DNA from: Paragemmobacter straminiformis
Lineage (GTDB): Bacteria; Pseudomonadota; Alphaproteobacteria; Rhodobacterales; Rhodobacteraceae
Direction: 5' to 3'
Length of the DNA: 64,000 nucleotides
Assembly: GCF_014243445.1 (NCBI RefSeq)
Contig: NZ_JACLQD010000004.1
Coordinates: forward strand, 186,001-250,000
The position numbers and the translations under genes were made by a program. Below the pieces are notes generated by a model. It did no database searches. It was not told the origin of the DNA and saw only the letters and a program-made list of their open reading frames with translations. Every line of letters begins with the position of its first letter. The stretch's first letter is position 1. Positions 17,910 to 26,871 of the stretch are shown piece after piece.

Positions 17910-18892
17910 CCCCGGTTCTTGACCTGCGGCATGTCGATGTCGATCTGCCGCTGGGCGGCTTCCTGACGCGCGCGGGGCTGCCGATCCTCAGGGATGTCAA
18001 CCTGTCGGTCGGGCGCGGGGAAAGCGTGGCGCTTGTCGGGGAAAGCGGGTCGGGCAAGACCACGCTGGCCCGCGCCGTGATGGGCCTTCAGGCCGTCACC
18101 GCGGGCGAGGTGCATTTCGACGGCACGGCCATCGCCGGGCGCGACGGGTTTTCCCGCCTGCGCCGTGATGCCGCGATGATGTTCCAGGATGCCACCGCCT
18201 CGCTCTCGCCGCGCCTGACGGTCGGCTATCTGGTGACCGAGCCGTTCCGGATCCATCGCCAGCCGTTGCCCGATCCCGCCCGCATGGCGCGCGATCTTCT
18301 GGCGACCGTCGGTCTGCCGCCCGCGATTGCCGACCGCTACCCGCACGAACTGTCGGGCGGGCAGGCACGGCGGGTGGGCGTGGCGCGGGCGCTCGCCCTG
18401 CGTCCGCGACTGGTGATCGCCGACGAACCGACCGCCGGCCTCGATGTCTCGGTTCAGGCCGAGGTTCTGAACCTGATGGCCGATCTGCGCCGCGACATGG
18501 GGCTGGCCTATCTCATCATCACCCACAACCTCGCGCTTGTGCGCCACGTCGCCGACCGCATCGTGGTGCTCTACCTCGGCCGCGTGGTCGAAGAGGGGCC
18601 CACGGCCCAGGTTTTCGCCGCCCCGGCCCATCCCTATACCGCAAGCCTTGTCGCGGCCGAACCCAAACCCGACCCGCGCAAGCGCCGCGCCGATCTTGCG
18701 ATCCGGGGCGAGATGCCATCGGTCCTGCGCCGTCCTGCGGGCTGCGAGTTTCACACCCGCTGCCCCTTGGCGCGCGACCTCTGCCGCGCAACCGCGCCCG
18801 ACCTTCGCCCCACCACAAGCGGGCGTCTGGCCCGCTGCCATTTCGCCGATCACCATCAGGAACAGGGAGACCACCATGCACTGGAGAACTGA
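17906..18892 (+). CDS. ABC transporter ATP-binding protein, DppF/OppF type
   Basis: 328-residue ATPase: Walker A GESGSGKTT, Q-loop MFQDATASLSPR, signature LSGGQARRVGVARAL, Walker B LVIADEPTAGLD, switch THNLAL, and C-terminal CEFHTRCPLARDLC. With the preceding ATPase it forms the usual heterodimer. ATG 17906 overlaps the previous stop (ATGA). The 3' end overlaps the solute-binding protein gene by 17 bp. Confidence 0.92.
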   Translation: MTPVLDLRHVDVDLPLGGFLTRAGLPILRDVNLSVGRGESVALVGESGSGKTTLARAVMGLQAVTAGEVHFDGTAIAGRDGFSRLRRDAAMMFQDATASLSPRLTVGYLVTEPFRIHRQPLPDPARMARDLLATVGLPPAIADRYPHELSGGQARRVGVARALALRPRLVIADEPTAGLDVSVQAEVLNLMADLRRDMGLAYLIITHNLALVRHVADRIVVLYLGRVVEEGPTAQVFAAPAHPYTASLVAAEPKPDPRKRRADLAIRGEMPSVLRRPAGCEFHTRCPLARDLCRATAPDLRPTTSGRLARCHFADHHQEQGDHHALEN

Positions 18893-20426
18893 CCGTCGCG
18901 GATTTCTGAAAGCCGCAGGCGCGGGGCTGGCTGCCGCTGCCGCCTTGCCGCGCTTTGCCTGGGCCGCCGATGGAACCACCTTGCGGCTGCGCGTCATCGC
19001 CGACTTCCAGGTTCTCGATCCCTTCGGCATCATCGGCGAACTCGACGACATCATCCCGCGCTGCACCAATGTAACGCTGGTTCGCCTTGGCGACATGCGC
19101 GATGGCAACCAGTGGCGCCCCTGGGCTGCCGAAAAGATCGAATGGCTCGACGACACGAAGCTGGCCTTCACCCTGCGCGAAGGTCTGAAATGGACGGGCG
19201 ATTACGGCCCGGTCACTGCGGCGGATGTGAAATTTTCCTTCGAGCGGATCGCAGGCTCCGACAGCGCATGGGCCTACCAGTTCGAAAAGCTGAAAGAAGT
19301 CGAGGTCATCGACGACCGCAACGGCGTCATTCACCTGACCGAACCCTTCGCGCCCTTCCTTGTCATCGCGCTTCCCTATTACGGCGGCCATATCGTCAGC
19401 CAAAAGGCCGTCGAGGCGGTGGGGGGCAGCTACACCACGGAAATTCCCGCGCAATGCGGCCCCTATCTTTTCGACACGTGGGAGCAGAACCAGAAGGTCA
19501 CGCTCAAGGCCAACCCCGACTGGACCGGCGAAAAACCCGCGTTCGACCGCGTTGAATTCTACATCGTCACCGACGATCAGGCGGCGCAACTGGCCTACGA
19601 GGCCGACGCCTACGACTTTACGCGCCTTGCCGTCGGCGCGGCGGCGCAGCTCAGGGACAACACACCCCAAGGCGCCGCGCTGATCGAAGCGCCCGGCACG
19701 CGCTATGCGTGGCTTACGATCAACATGAATGCCGAACCGCTCAAGGACATCCGCGTCCGGCAGGCGATCCAGTATGCCTATGACGGGCAGGCGGTTCTGG
19801 ACGGCGCCTATGACGGGCTGGTGGCGCGTTCGACGGGCGTCGTGCCACCCACCTCGGGCTACGCGCGGCCCTCGAACCTGATCGCGGCGCGCGACGTTGA
19901 CAAGGCAAAGGCGCTCTTGGCCGAAGCGGGGGCCGAGGGGCTTGAACTCGACCTCTATACCCTGACCGATGGCACCAGCCAGACCATCGCCCAGATCATA
20001 CAGGCCAACCTTGGCGAGGCGGGCATCACCATCAACATCCAGCCGGTCGAGGAAGCGGCCTACTGGGCGCTGGGCGACAAGACGGCGGGCGAGGGGTACA
20101 AGTCGGTCGAACTGGTGCTGATGAACTTTGCGGGCGGGATCGACCCGACCGAAAACCTCGTCTGGTTCCGTCCCGACCAGATCGGCATCTACAACTGGTC
20201 CTTTTTCGACAATCCGGAGTATGAGAGCCTGTATCAGGCCTCGACGATCGAGCAGGACACGGCAAAGCGCCGCGCCATGTTCAACCGGATGGAGGATATC
20301 ATGGAAGAGTCGGGGGCGTTCATCTTCATCTGTTTCGAACCCTATCTTGCGATCCACGACGCCGATCTGGTGCCGGTGATCCTTGCCGACGGGCATCCCG
20401 ATCCCGTCGGTTTCCGAAAGGCCTGA
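18876..20426 (+). CDS. ABC transporter substrate-binding protein, DppA-like, Tat-exported
   Basis: 516-residue periplasmic binding protein of the extracellular solute-binding family 5. A twin-arginine signal (TDRRGFLKAAGAG, then a hydrophobic alanine stretch ending FAWAAD) indicates export folded via Tat. Family features: LREGLKWTGDYGPVTAADVKFSFERI, YNWSFFDNPEYESLY. ATG 18876 follows a CAGGGAGA ribosome site. Family 5 proteins bind peptides, opines, nickel or glycosides; the ligand here is inferred to be the compound processed by the esterase and amine enzymes in this operon. Confidence 0.9.
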   Translation: MHWRTDRRGFLKAAGAGLAAAAALPRFAWAADGTTLRLRVIADFQVLDPFGIIGELDDIIPRCTNVTLVRLGDMRDGNQWRPWAAEKIEWLDDTKLAFTLREGLKWTGDYGPVTAADVKFSFERIAGSDSAWAYQFEKLKEVEVIDDRNGVIHLTEPFAPFLVIALPYYGGHIVSQKAVEAVGGSYTTEIPAQCGPYLFDTWEQNQKVTLKANPDWTGEKPAFDRVEFYIVTDDQAAQLAYEADAYDFTRLAVGAAAQLRDNTPQGAALIEAPGTRYAWLTINMNAEPLKDIRVRQAIQYAYDGQAVLDGAYDGLVARSTGVVPPTSGYARPSNLIAARDVDKAKALLAEAGAEGLELDLYTLTDGTSQTIAQIIQANLGEAGITINIQPVEEAAYWALGDKTAGEGYKSVELVLMNFAGGIDPTENLVWFRPDQIGIYNWSFFDNPEYESLYQASTIEQDTAKRRAMFNRMEDIMEESGAFIFICFEPYLAIHDADLVPVILADGHPDPVGFRKA

Positions 20427-20438
20427 CGGAGGGCGCGC

Positions 20439-21119
20439 TTGAACGACCAGACCCGCAAGAAAGCCCGCCTGTCCGCCAAGGACAGACGGGCGCTTCTGGA
20501 AGATGCCGCCCGCATCTGCATGGCGCGCGGCGGCATCCGCGACTTTACGGTCGACAAGATCGTGGCAGAGGCCGGCGTGTCGCGCGGCCTGATCACGCAT
20601 CACTTCGGGTCGATGGACGGGCTTCTGGTCGCGGTCTACAGCCGCATGTATGGCGAATGGATCGCCGGGATCTCTGCCCCCTGTCCCGGCCTTACCCCGC
20701 TCGAGGCGCTGGTCGAGGCGCTTGTCTCTCCGGCGCTCTTCAGCCGCGATGTGCTGAATGTCTGGCTGACCTTGTGGGGCGAGATCGCTAACAATCCCGT
20801 CCTGCGGGCCGAACATCGCGCGCGCTACGGCGAGTACCGCGACACTATCGCGGCCGCGCTGCGCGATGCGGCCCCGCCCGGTGCGGACATCGACGCCGAT
20901 ACCGTCGCCTCGGCCTTCATCTGCCTCGTCGACGGGCTTGGCGTACAGCGCTGCATCGATCCTGACCTGCTTCCCGAAGCCGCCGCCCGTACGGCCTGCT
21001 GGGCTCTGCTGTCCCCCTATCTGGCGCAGGGCAACGGCCCTTTCACCACGCAGGCCCGACAGGCAGGACAGGACAGCGCGCCCGCCCGCACCGGTGCATC
21101 CCGCGCGGAACAGGGCTGA
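20439..21119 (+). CDS. TetR family regulator, BetI-like
   Basis: 226 residues. The N-terminal TetR helix-turn-helix (RRALLEDAARICMARGG, then VAEAGVSRGLITHHFGSMDG) is BetI-like; the C-terminal half is a helical ligand domain (WLTLWGEIANNPVLRAEHRARY). TTG start at 20439 with GGAGGG directly upstream, 12 bp after the binding-protein gene, so it is the last gene of the operon. It probably represses the operon and is released by a substrate; BetI itself senses choline, which fits the N-methyl theme. The ~30-residue tail is unstructured. Confidence 0.85.
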   Translation: MNDQTRKKARLSAKDRRALLEDAARICMARGGIRDFTVDKIVAEAGVSRGLITHHFGSMDGLLVAVYSRMYGEWIAGISAPCPGLTPLEALVEALVSPALFSRDVLNVWLTLWGEIANNPVLRAEHRARYGEYRDTIAAALRDAAPPGADIDADTVASAFICLVDGLGVQRCIDPDLLPEAAARTACWALLSPYLAQGNGPFTTQARQAGQDSAPARTGASRAEQG

Positions 21120-21235
21120 GGCTTCGTCGCATCATGCCCGCGATAGTTCGGGAAGGTTGAAAATAGGCCGTTCACAATCGAGGCGGGCCATATAACCATT
21201 GCCCGGTAAGCGGGTGGCCGGGCCATGCGCACCGC

Positions 21236-21254
21236 TCCGGCGCGCTGCGCCGGA
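21236..21254. other. stem-loop between TetR gene and glycosyltransferase-like gene
   Basis: TCCGGCGC and GCGCCGGA pair perfectly (8 bp) around a GCT loop. No T-run follows on either strand, so it is not a classical intrinsic terminator; it may still separate the catabolic operon from the glycoconjugate cluster. Confidence 0.35.
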
Positions 21255-21292
21255 ATGCGGGCGGGCCGGGTGCCGGTGCAGTGCGCATGCGT

Positions 21293-23218
21293 ATGAGCGA
21301 GATGATTTTGATGCGGGACCTTCCTTCCGATCCGGTTCGGACCTTGGGCTGGCCGAAGGTTCTTCTTGGCGCATCGGCATCGCTTGCGGTTCTCATGTCT
21401 CTTTACATCGCCATCGCCTATGCGGCGCAGTTGCCGCTCGAGGCGCATGCCTTCCGCCAGACGCAGACGGCAATCACCGCCCTGTGGTTCGAAAAGACAG
21501 GGTTCCGACTGGCCTATGAAACGCCGGTCGGCGGCGCGCCTTGGGCGATACCCTTCGAGTTTCCGCTGTATCAGGCCATCGTCGCGCTGCTCGGCAAGGT
21601 ATTCGGCCTTTCGATCGAGGTTGCGGGTCGCGGCCTCAGCTACGCCTTCCTGCTGGCCTGCCTGCCCGTGGCGTGGCGGATCAACCGGCGGCTCGACCTC
21701 GGGCCTGCGGCCTTCCTGATCTTTGTCACGCTGCTCTTCACCTCGCCGCAATATCTTTTCTGGGGCCGCAGCGTGATGATCGAGACGGCGGCGCTGTTCT
21801 TCGCGCTGGTCGGGATCGGCTTTTTCCTTGACTATCTTCTGGGCGACGGGCGGCGGCGCGATCTTGTCGCCTTTGCCCTGGCCATGACGCTTGCCCTGTT
21901 GCAGAAGATCACCACGGGGCTGCCGGTCTGGGTGGTTCTTGGCCTTGTCGCGGCGATCTTCCGCTTGCGCGCCTGGCGCAAGGGTGCGCCGCCACGCGTT
22001 GCAGAGTTGGGCTTCATCGCGGCCTGCTTTGCCGTTCCGCTGGTCGTCGGGGTCGGCTGGGCGCAATACACCGACCATATCAAGACCCTTAATCCCTTGG
22101 GACAGGCTTTGACCTCCTCGGCGCTTTCGGGGTGGAACTGGGGCACCGTGGTGCAGCGCCTCTCGCCCGAGTTCTGGATCGGTCTGGTCGGGATGCGCAT
22201 CATCGTCGGCAATCTCGGCTCGCTCTTCGGCCTGATCCTGCTTGCCTGCGCCTTTGTCGGACCCACCGCGCCAAGGGCGCGGGCGGCGATGCAGGCGGGT
22301 TTCGCGATGGCGGTCCTGCCGCTGTTCATGTTCACGAACTTGCACCTCGTGCATGACTATTACCAGACCTCCTGTCTGATCTTCCTTTTTGCGGTCATGG
22401 CCGTTTCGGCGTCACAGATGCTTGCAAGGCCGCGCCGCATGGCCCTTGCGCTGGTGCTGGTCCTGGGTGCCGCCGGAACCAATGCGGTGATCTTTCTGAC
22501 CAAACAGTTGCCGCTGGTGCAAATGGCCTTCGGCCCCGACGATCGCGATGTCGCGGTGGCGCGTGTGCTTGCGCGGGAACTGCCCGGCGACGGCACCTTC
22601 GTCGCCTTTGGCAACGGGTGGAGTTCGACCTTTTCCTATCTGTCGCAACGCCGCTCCTTCACCGTGCCCGACTGGTTCGCCGAATTCGACCGCTCTGTCA
22701 GCACGCCCGAGGCTTTCGTCGGCGAGGGCACGCTTGGCGCGGTCCTGACCTGCGCGCCCAAGCCCACGATCCGCCAGCTGGTCGCCGCACCGCCACGCGA
22801 TGGCTGGAAGATCGGCGAGACCGCGGGCTGCGACATCGCGGTTCCGGCACGTTCCGCACCCGACCTTGTGACCGAAGGGGACTGCACCGGCGCCATCGAA
22901 AAGGCGGTGGTGGAAGACAGGGGCGGCGTCCGGACGCTGATCCTGTCGGGCTGGACAGCGCCCGTCGAAGGGGCGGCCCCCGAAGCACTCTTCGTCTCCC
23001 TCGAAGCGCAAGGGCAAACGCCCCTGATCCTCGACACGCTGCGGGTGCCGGATCTTGCGGCGAACCGGAAACTCGGCGTCAACGACGGGGTCGATCTTGG
23101 CTTTTCGCGTCTGCTGCCGGGGGGGATCGACGCGGGGGAATACCGGCTGCGTCTGGTGCAACTGGTGGATGGGGCCTATCGCGCCTGTCGCTTCACCCAT
23201 CGCCTGAGGGTTGATTAA
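21293..23218 (+). CDS. polytopic membrane protein, GT-C/ArnT-like glycosyltransferase candidate
   Basis: 641 residues with about 10-12 hydrophobic segments in the first ~430, then a soluble ~200-residue C-terminal domain (NGWSSTFSYLSQRRSFTVPDW, VTEGDCTGAIEKAVVED). An early extracytoplasmic loop with HAFRQTQTA and an overall layout like PMT/ArnT enzymes suggest transfer of a sugar from a polyprenyl-phosphate donor in the periplasm. Its position beside genes for polyprenyl-phospho-arabinose makes it a candidate arabinosyltransferase; this is inference. The start is uncertain: in-frame GTG 21281, ATG 21287, 21293, 21302 and 21311 all exist and none has a strong ribosome site. Confidence 0.6.
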   Translation: MSEMILMRDLPSDPVRTLGWPKVLLGASASLAVLMSLYIAIAYAAQLPLEAHAFRQTQTAITALWFEKTGFRLAYETPVGGAPWAIPFEFPLYQAIVALLGKVFGLSIEVAGRGLSYAFLLACLPVAWRINRRLDLGPAAFLIFVTLLFTSPQYLFWGRSVMIETAALFFALVGIGFFLDYLLGDGRRRDLVAFALAMTLALLQKITTGLPVWVVLGLVAAIFRLRAWRKGAPPRVAELGFIAACFAVPLVVGVGWAQYTDHIKTLNPLGQALTSSALSGWNWGTVVQRLSPEFWIGLVGMRIIVGNLGSLFGLILLACAFVGPTAPRARAAMQAGFAMAVLPLFMFTNLHLVHDYYQTSCLIFLFAVMAVSASQMLARPRRMALALVLVLGAAGTNAVIFLTKQLPLVQMAFGPDDRDVAVARVLARELPGDGTFVAFGNGWSSTFSYLSQRRSFTVPDWFAEFDRSVSTPEAFVGEGTLGAVLTCAPKPTIRQLVAAPPRDGWKIGETAGCDIAVPARSAPDLVTEGDCTGAIEKAVVEDRGGVRTLILSGWTAPVEGAAPEALFVSLEAQGQTPLILDTLRVPDLAANRKLGVNDGVDLGFSRLLPGGIDAGEYRLRLVQLVDGAYRACRFTHRLRVD

Positions 23219-23350
23219 CACCTTGCCGCAAGCCCCGAAACCGTTGCACGCTTCCTTGCAGGCCCGTCCTGCGCCGGCCCGTCCTGCTGCGGTCCGGTTT
23301 TTGTGCGGCGTGACCAAAGGCTTGCCCAGAGGTTCCCATTGAACGGTGCG

Positions 23351-24766
23351 ATGACCTCTCTTTCCGCCGATTGCCCTCTGGTCGTCGATTTCGACGCGAC
23401 CGGCGTCTTTGTGAATATCCGGCACGAGGCTTTCTTCCGTGCCTTCGTCCGTGGCCCCTCGGTCGCCGTTTACAGGGCCCTCGCAGGGCGTGAGCAGACG
23501 CCCGAACCGCCCGCAACCCGTGGCGGGATGCCGGTTGCGGAACCCGTGCTCGACCTGATCCGGCAGGCGCGTGCCGAAGGGCGCAGGGTGCTGCTTTGCA
23601 CCACGGGTAGCGGCCGCGCGGCGCATGCGGCGGCCGAATGGCTGGGATGCATCGACGGCGTGATCGAGACGCCGCCCCCTGCGAAGGGGCAGGGGGACCG
23701 CGCGGCGCGGCTGGTCGCGATGTTCGGCGAAGGCGGGTTCGACTATCTCGGCACTTCGGCGCATGATCTGCCGGTCTGGGCGCAGGCGCGCACCGCACTG
23801 GTCCACAGCCGCGACGGCACGCTTGCACCCCGCGTGCAGGGCGCGCGCAGGGTGGTGCAGGTTTCGCTTGCACCCAAGGCGGGGCTTGCCGATTGGGTGC
23901 GGCAGTTGCGCCTTTACCAATGGGCCAAGAACCTCCTTCTCTTCGCGCCCCTTCTCGCGGCGCAGCGGGCATCCGATCCGGTGGCGGTCGGCTGGCTGCT
24001 CGTGGCCTTCCTTGCCTTCGGGATCGTCGCCTCCTCGACCTATGTGCTGAACGATCTGATCGACCTCGAGGCCGACCGCCAACACGCCCGCAAGCGCGAG
24101 CGTCCGGTCGCGGCGGGGCTGATCCCTGTCAGGCAGGCCGCCTTTGTCGTGCCTTTCGGGGTCTGGCTGGGCCTGTCGCTGGCCTATGTGGTCAGTCCGG
24201 TCTTCATGGCGGTGATGGTCATCTACATGGCGGTGACCTTGGTCTATTCGCTCTGGCTCAAAAAGGCGGTTCTGGTCGATGCGATCTGCCTTGCGGGGCT
24301 TTACACGCTGCGGGTGATCGCCGGAGCCGTGGTGATCGGCAATGCGCTGTCGCCGTGGCTTTTGATGTTCAGCCTGTTCCTGTTCCTGTCGCTGGCCTAC
24401 CTGAAACGCTACACCGAACTGTCATCGGTGCCCGCGGCGCGGCGGCGGCAGATGGTGGCGGGGCGGGGATACGGGCCGCGCGATCTGACGCTTGTGCTGG
24501 CGCTTGGCATCGGGGCGGCCTATTCCTCGCTCGTGATCCTTGCGCTTTACCTGTTCAGCGATCAGGCGCTGCGCTTCTATGCCTCGCCCTATGTGATGGT
24601 CGTGGCAATCCCGATCCTCGGCTACTGGATCAGCCACATGTGGTTGCAGGCGATGCGCGGCCATATGGGGCATGACCCCGTGCTGCATTCGTTGCGCGAC
24701 AGGAACAGTCTGGTGGCCGTGGCGCTGTTCTTCGCGGTGTTTCTGGTCGGGGCGCATATCTTCTGA
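23351..24766 (+). CDS. HAD/UbiA fusion: polyprenyl-phosphate phosphoribosyltransferase (DPPR synthase-like)
   Basis: 471 residues. Residues ~1-180 are HAD-like (VVDFDATG, LLCTTGS, YLGTSAHDLPVW); residues ~185-471 are a UbiA-type membrane prenyltransferase with the signature NDLIDLEADRQHARKRERP and DAICLAGLYTLRV. UbiA proteins of this branch make polyprenyl-phospho-5-phosphoribose from PRPP, and the fused HAD could remove the 5-phosphate. HAD motif IV has Thr where Asp is usual (GTS for GDS), so its activity is uncertain. The following DprE1- and DprE2-like genes support the pathway. ATG 23351 was chosen; TTG 23339 with AGAGG upstream is an alternative. The stop overlaps the next ATG (TGATG). 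Confidence 0.82.
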   Translation: MTSLSADCPLVVDFDATGVFVNIRHEAFFRAFVRGPSVAVYRALAGREQTPEPPATRGGMPVAEPVLDLIRQARAEGRRVLLCTTGSGRAAHAAAEWLGCIDGVIETPPPAKGQGDRAARLVAMFGEGGFDYLGTSAHDLPVWAQARTALVHSRDGTLAPRVQGARRVVQVSLAPKAGLADWVRQLRLYQWAKNLLLFAPLLAAQRASDPVAVGWLLVAFLAFGIVASSTYVLNDLIDLEADRQHARKRERPVAAGLIPVRQAAFVVPFGVWLGLSLAYVVSPVFMAVMVIYMAVTLVYSLWLKKAVLVDAICLAGLYTLRVIAGAVVIGNALSPWLLMFSLFLFLSLAYLKRYTELSSVPAARRRQMVAGRGYGPRDLTLVLALGIGAAYSSLVILALYLFSDQALRFYASPYVMVVAIPILGYWISHMWLQAMRGHMGHDPVLHSLRDRNSLVAVALFFAVFLVGAHIF

Positions 24767-26088
24767 TGGGGCAGGCGCAAGAGCAAAAGACCATCCTGCA
24801 AGGCTGGGGCCGGTTGACGGCAGACCCGCATCGCGTGGTGCCCGTCCCGCGCGACGGCGCGGCATTTCCGGCCGAAAAGATTTTCGCCTGCGCGAACGGG
24901 CGCAGCTATGGCGATGCCGGGCTGAACCCCGCCGCGCTGGCGCTGGATGCGCGGGGGCTTGACCGGTTCCTGTCCTTCGATCCCGAAAGCGGGGTTCTGT
25001 GGGCCGAAGCGGGGGTGCTTCTTGGCACCATCCAGCGCAACCTGTTGCCGCAGGGCTGGGTGCTTCCGGTCACGCCGGGAACGCAGTTCGTCACGCTTGG
25101 CGGTGCCGTGGCCAATGATGTGCATGGCAAGAACCACGGACAGGCGGGAAGTTTCGGGTGCCATGTCACGCGCCTCGACCTCTGGCGCAGCGACGCGGGC
25201 GTCGTCACCTGTTCGGCGCAAGAGAACCCCGAACTTTTCGCCGCGACCATTGGCGGGATGGGGCTTACGGGTATCATCCTGCGGGTGGGCGTGGCGCTGC
25301 GGCGGGTGGACAGCGGCTGGATGGCGACCGAGACGGTGCCCTTCAGCGGGCTGCCCGCCTTTTTCAACATCGCGCGAAGCCGCGAGCCGCTTTGGGAATA
25401 CGGGGTCGGATGGCTTGACTGCACAAGGGCCGATGCGCCCGAGGGGGTCTATTTCAGCGCCAACCACAGCCAGCCGGGCGCCCCCGTATCCTCGTCCCCC
25501 GTGACCGCGCCTGCGGCACGCCTTTCGGTGCCATTCGCGCTGCCTGTCTCGGCCGTCAATCCGCTGACGCTGCGGCTGTTCAACAGCGTCTATCTGGCCG
25601 CGCAGAAGCGCAAGGCGGGGGCGGGCGTGACGGACATGTGGCGCTATTTCTACCCGCTCGACGCCGTGGCGAACTGGAACCGGCTTTATGGCAGGCGCGG
25701 GTTTTACCAGTATCAATCCGTCATCCCTTGGCAGGGTGCCGAAGCGGCGACCGCCGAGATGCTCGCCGCCATTGCCGGGGCGCGGCAAGGGTCGTTCCTC
25801 ATGGTGCTCAAGCTGCTTGGCGACAGGGCCGGACCGGGGATGATGGGCTTTGCGATGCCGGGTGTGACGCTGGCGATGGATTTCCCGAACCGGGGGGACG
25901 CGACCGAGCGGCTGTTCCAGAAGCTCGACACCATCGTGCTGGCGGCGGGGGGCAGGCTTTACCCGGCCAAGGACGCAAGGATGCCGGCCGGTATGTTCCG
26001 CCGTGGCTATCCGCGTCTGGACGAATTTCTGAAATGGCGTGATCCGTCGATCTCGACGGCCATGTCTTGTCGCTTGATGGGGTGGTGA
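24766..26088 (+). CDS. decaprenylphospho-beta-D-ribose 2-oxidase-like FAD enzyme (DprE1-like)
   Basis: 440-residue FAD-dependent oxidase. Strong DprE1 features: ANGRSYGDAGLN, PVTPGTQFVTLGGAVANDVH, HGKNH with His124, and near the C-terminus GGRLYPAKDAR with Lys402 (counterpart of mycobacterial Lys418). It would oxidise the 2-OH of polyprenyl-phospho-ribose, the first half of epimerisation to arabinose. The position of mycobacterial Cys387 (the benzothiazinone target) is Ala370 here, in VTLAMDFP. The ATG overlaps the UbiA stop by one base; the SDR gene follows at once. Confidence 0.87.
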   Translation: MGQAQEQKTILQGWGRLTADPHRVVPVPRDGAAFPAEKIFACANGRSYGDAGLNPAALALDARGLDRFLSFDPESGVLWAEAGVLLGTIQRNLLPQGWVLPVTPGTQFVTLGGAVANDVHGKNHGQAGSFGCHVTRLDLWRSDAGVVTCSAQENPELFAATIGGMGLTGIILRVGVALRRVDSGWMATETVPFSGLPAFFNIARSREPLWEYGVGWLDCTRADAPEGVYFSANHSQPGAPVSSSPVTAPAARLSVPFALPVSAVNPLTLRLFNSVYLAAQKRKAGAGVTDMWRYFYPLDAVANWNRLYGRRGFYQYQSVIPWQGAEAATAEMLAAIAGARQGSFLMVLKLLGDRAGPGMMGFAMPGVTLAMDFPNRGDATERLFQKLDTIVLAAGGRLYPAKDARMPAGMFRRGYPRLDEFLKWRDPSISTAMSCRLMGW

Positions 26089-26826
26089 ATGGCTGAACTT
26101 CGACGCCGGATCGTGATCGTGGGCGGAACCTCGGGCATAGCCGAGGCCTGCGCGCGCCTTTGGGCCGAGAGGGGGGGCGCGGATTTCGCGCTGCTGGGCC
26201 GCTCGTCCGAGGGGCTTGCGGCCATCGCGGCAGACCTTCGGGTGCGCGACCCTGCGGCGCAGGTCGATGTGGTGACGGCAGATTTGGCCGATCCCGAAAC
26301 GGTCGATGCGACTGCGTCCCGCTTTGCCGACGCGGGGGTCGTCCTGATCGCATTCGGCGCCTTGCCCGGGCAGGCAGGATTGCAGGCCGACACGCGGGCG
26401 CTTGCCGAAAGCCTGCACCTCAACGCCGTCGCACCTGTGCTTTGGGCCGAGGCTTTCGCCCGCGCGGCGGGCAACCGGACCTGCCGCATCGCGGTGATCG
26501 GATCGGTCGCGGGGGATCGCGGGCGCAAGACGAACTATGCCTATGGCGCGGCCAAAAGCCTGCTTGCCACCTATGTCGAGGGGATGCAGCACCGCTTTCC
26601 CGCCGGCCCCGTGATCCCCGTGATCGTGAAGCCCGGCCCGACCGCAACCGCCATGACGCGCCACCTGCCGCCCGCAAAACTTGCCCCCGTGGCCGAGGTG
26701 GCCGCGCTTGTCGTTGCGGGCATCGAAAAGGGAAGCCCCGTCATCTACGCTCCGGCGAAATGGCGGATCATCATGGCGGTTCTGCGCCATATGCCCCGCT
26801 TCGTCTTCAACAGGCTGGATATCTGA
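26089..26826 (+). CDS. SDR reductase, decaprenylphospho-2-keto-ribose reductase-like (DprE2-like)
   Basis: 245-residue short-chain dehydrogenase: cofactor motif GGTSGIAEA, NAVAP, catalytic Ser in IGSVAGDRG and Tyr-Lys in YAYGAAKS. DprE2-like in length and C-terminal PAKWRIIMAVLRHMPRFVF. It would reduce the 2-keto intermediate from the DprE1-like oxidase to give polyprenyl-phospho-D-arabinose at the cytoplasmic membrane face. The start follows the upstream stop directly. An 18-codon frame (26826-26882) joins its stop to the next gene start and may only serve coupling. Confidence 0.85.
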   Translation: MAELRRRIVIVGGTSGIAEACARLWAERGGADFALLGRSSEGLAAIAADLRVRDPAAQVDVVTADLADPETVDATASRFADAGVVLIAFGALPGQAGLQADTRALAESLHLNAVAPVLWAEAFARAAGNRTCRIAVIGSVAGDRGRKTNYAYGAAKSLLATYVEGMQHRFPAGPVIPVIVKPGPTATAMTRHLPPAKLAPVAEVAALVVAGIEKGSPVIYAPAKWRIIMAVLRHMPRFVFNRLDI

Positions 26827-26871
26827 TGCGCCACGCTCTGACTGACCTTTTGCACAAAGGCCCGATCCGGA

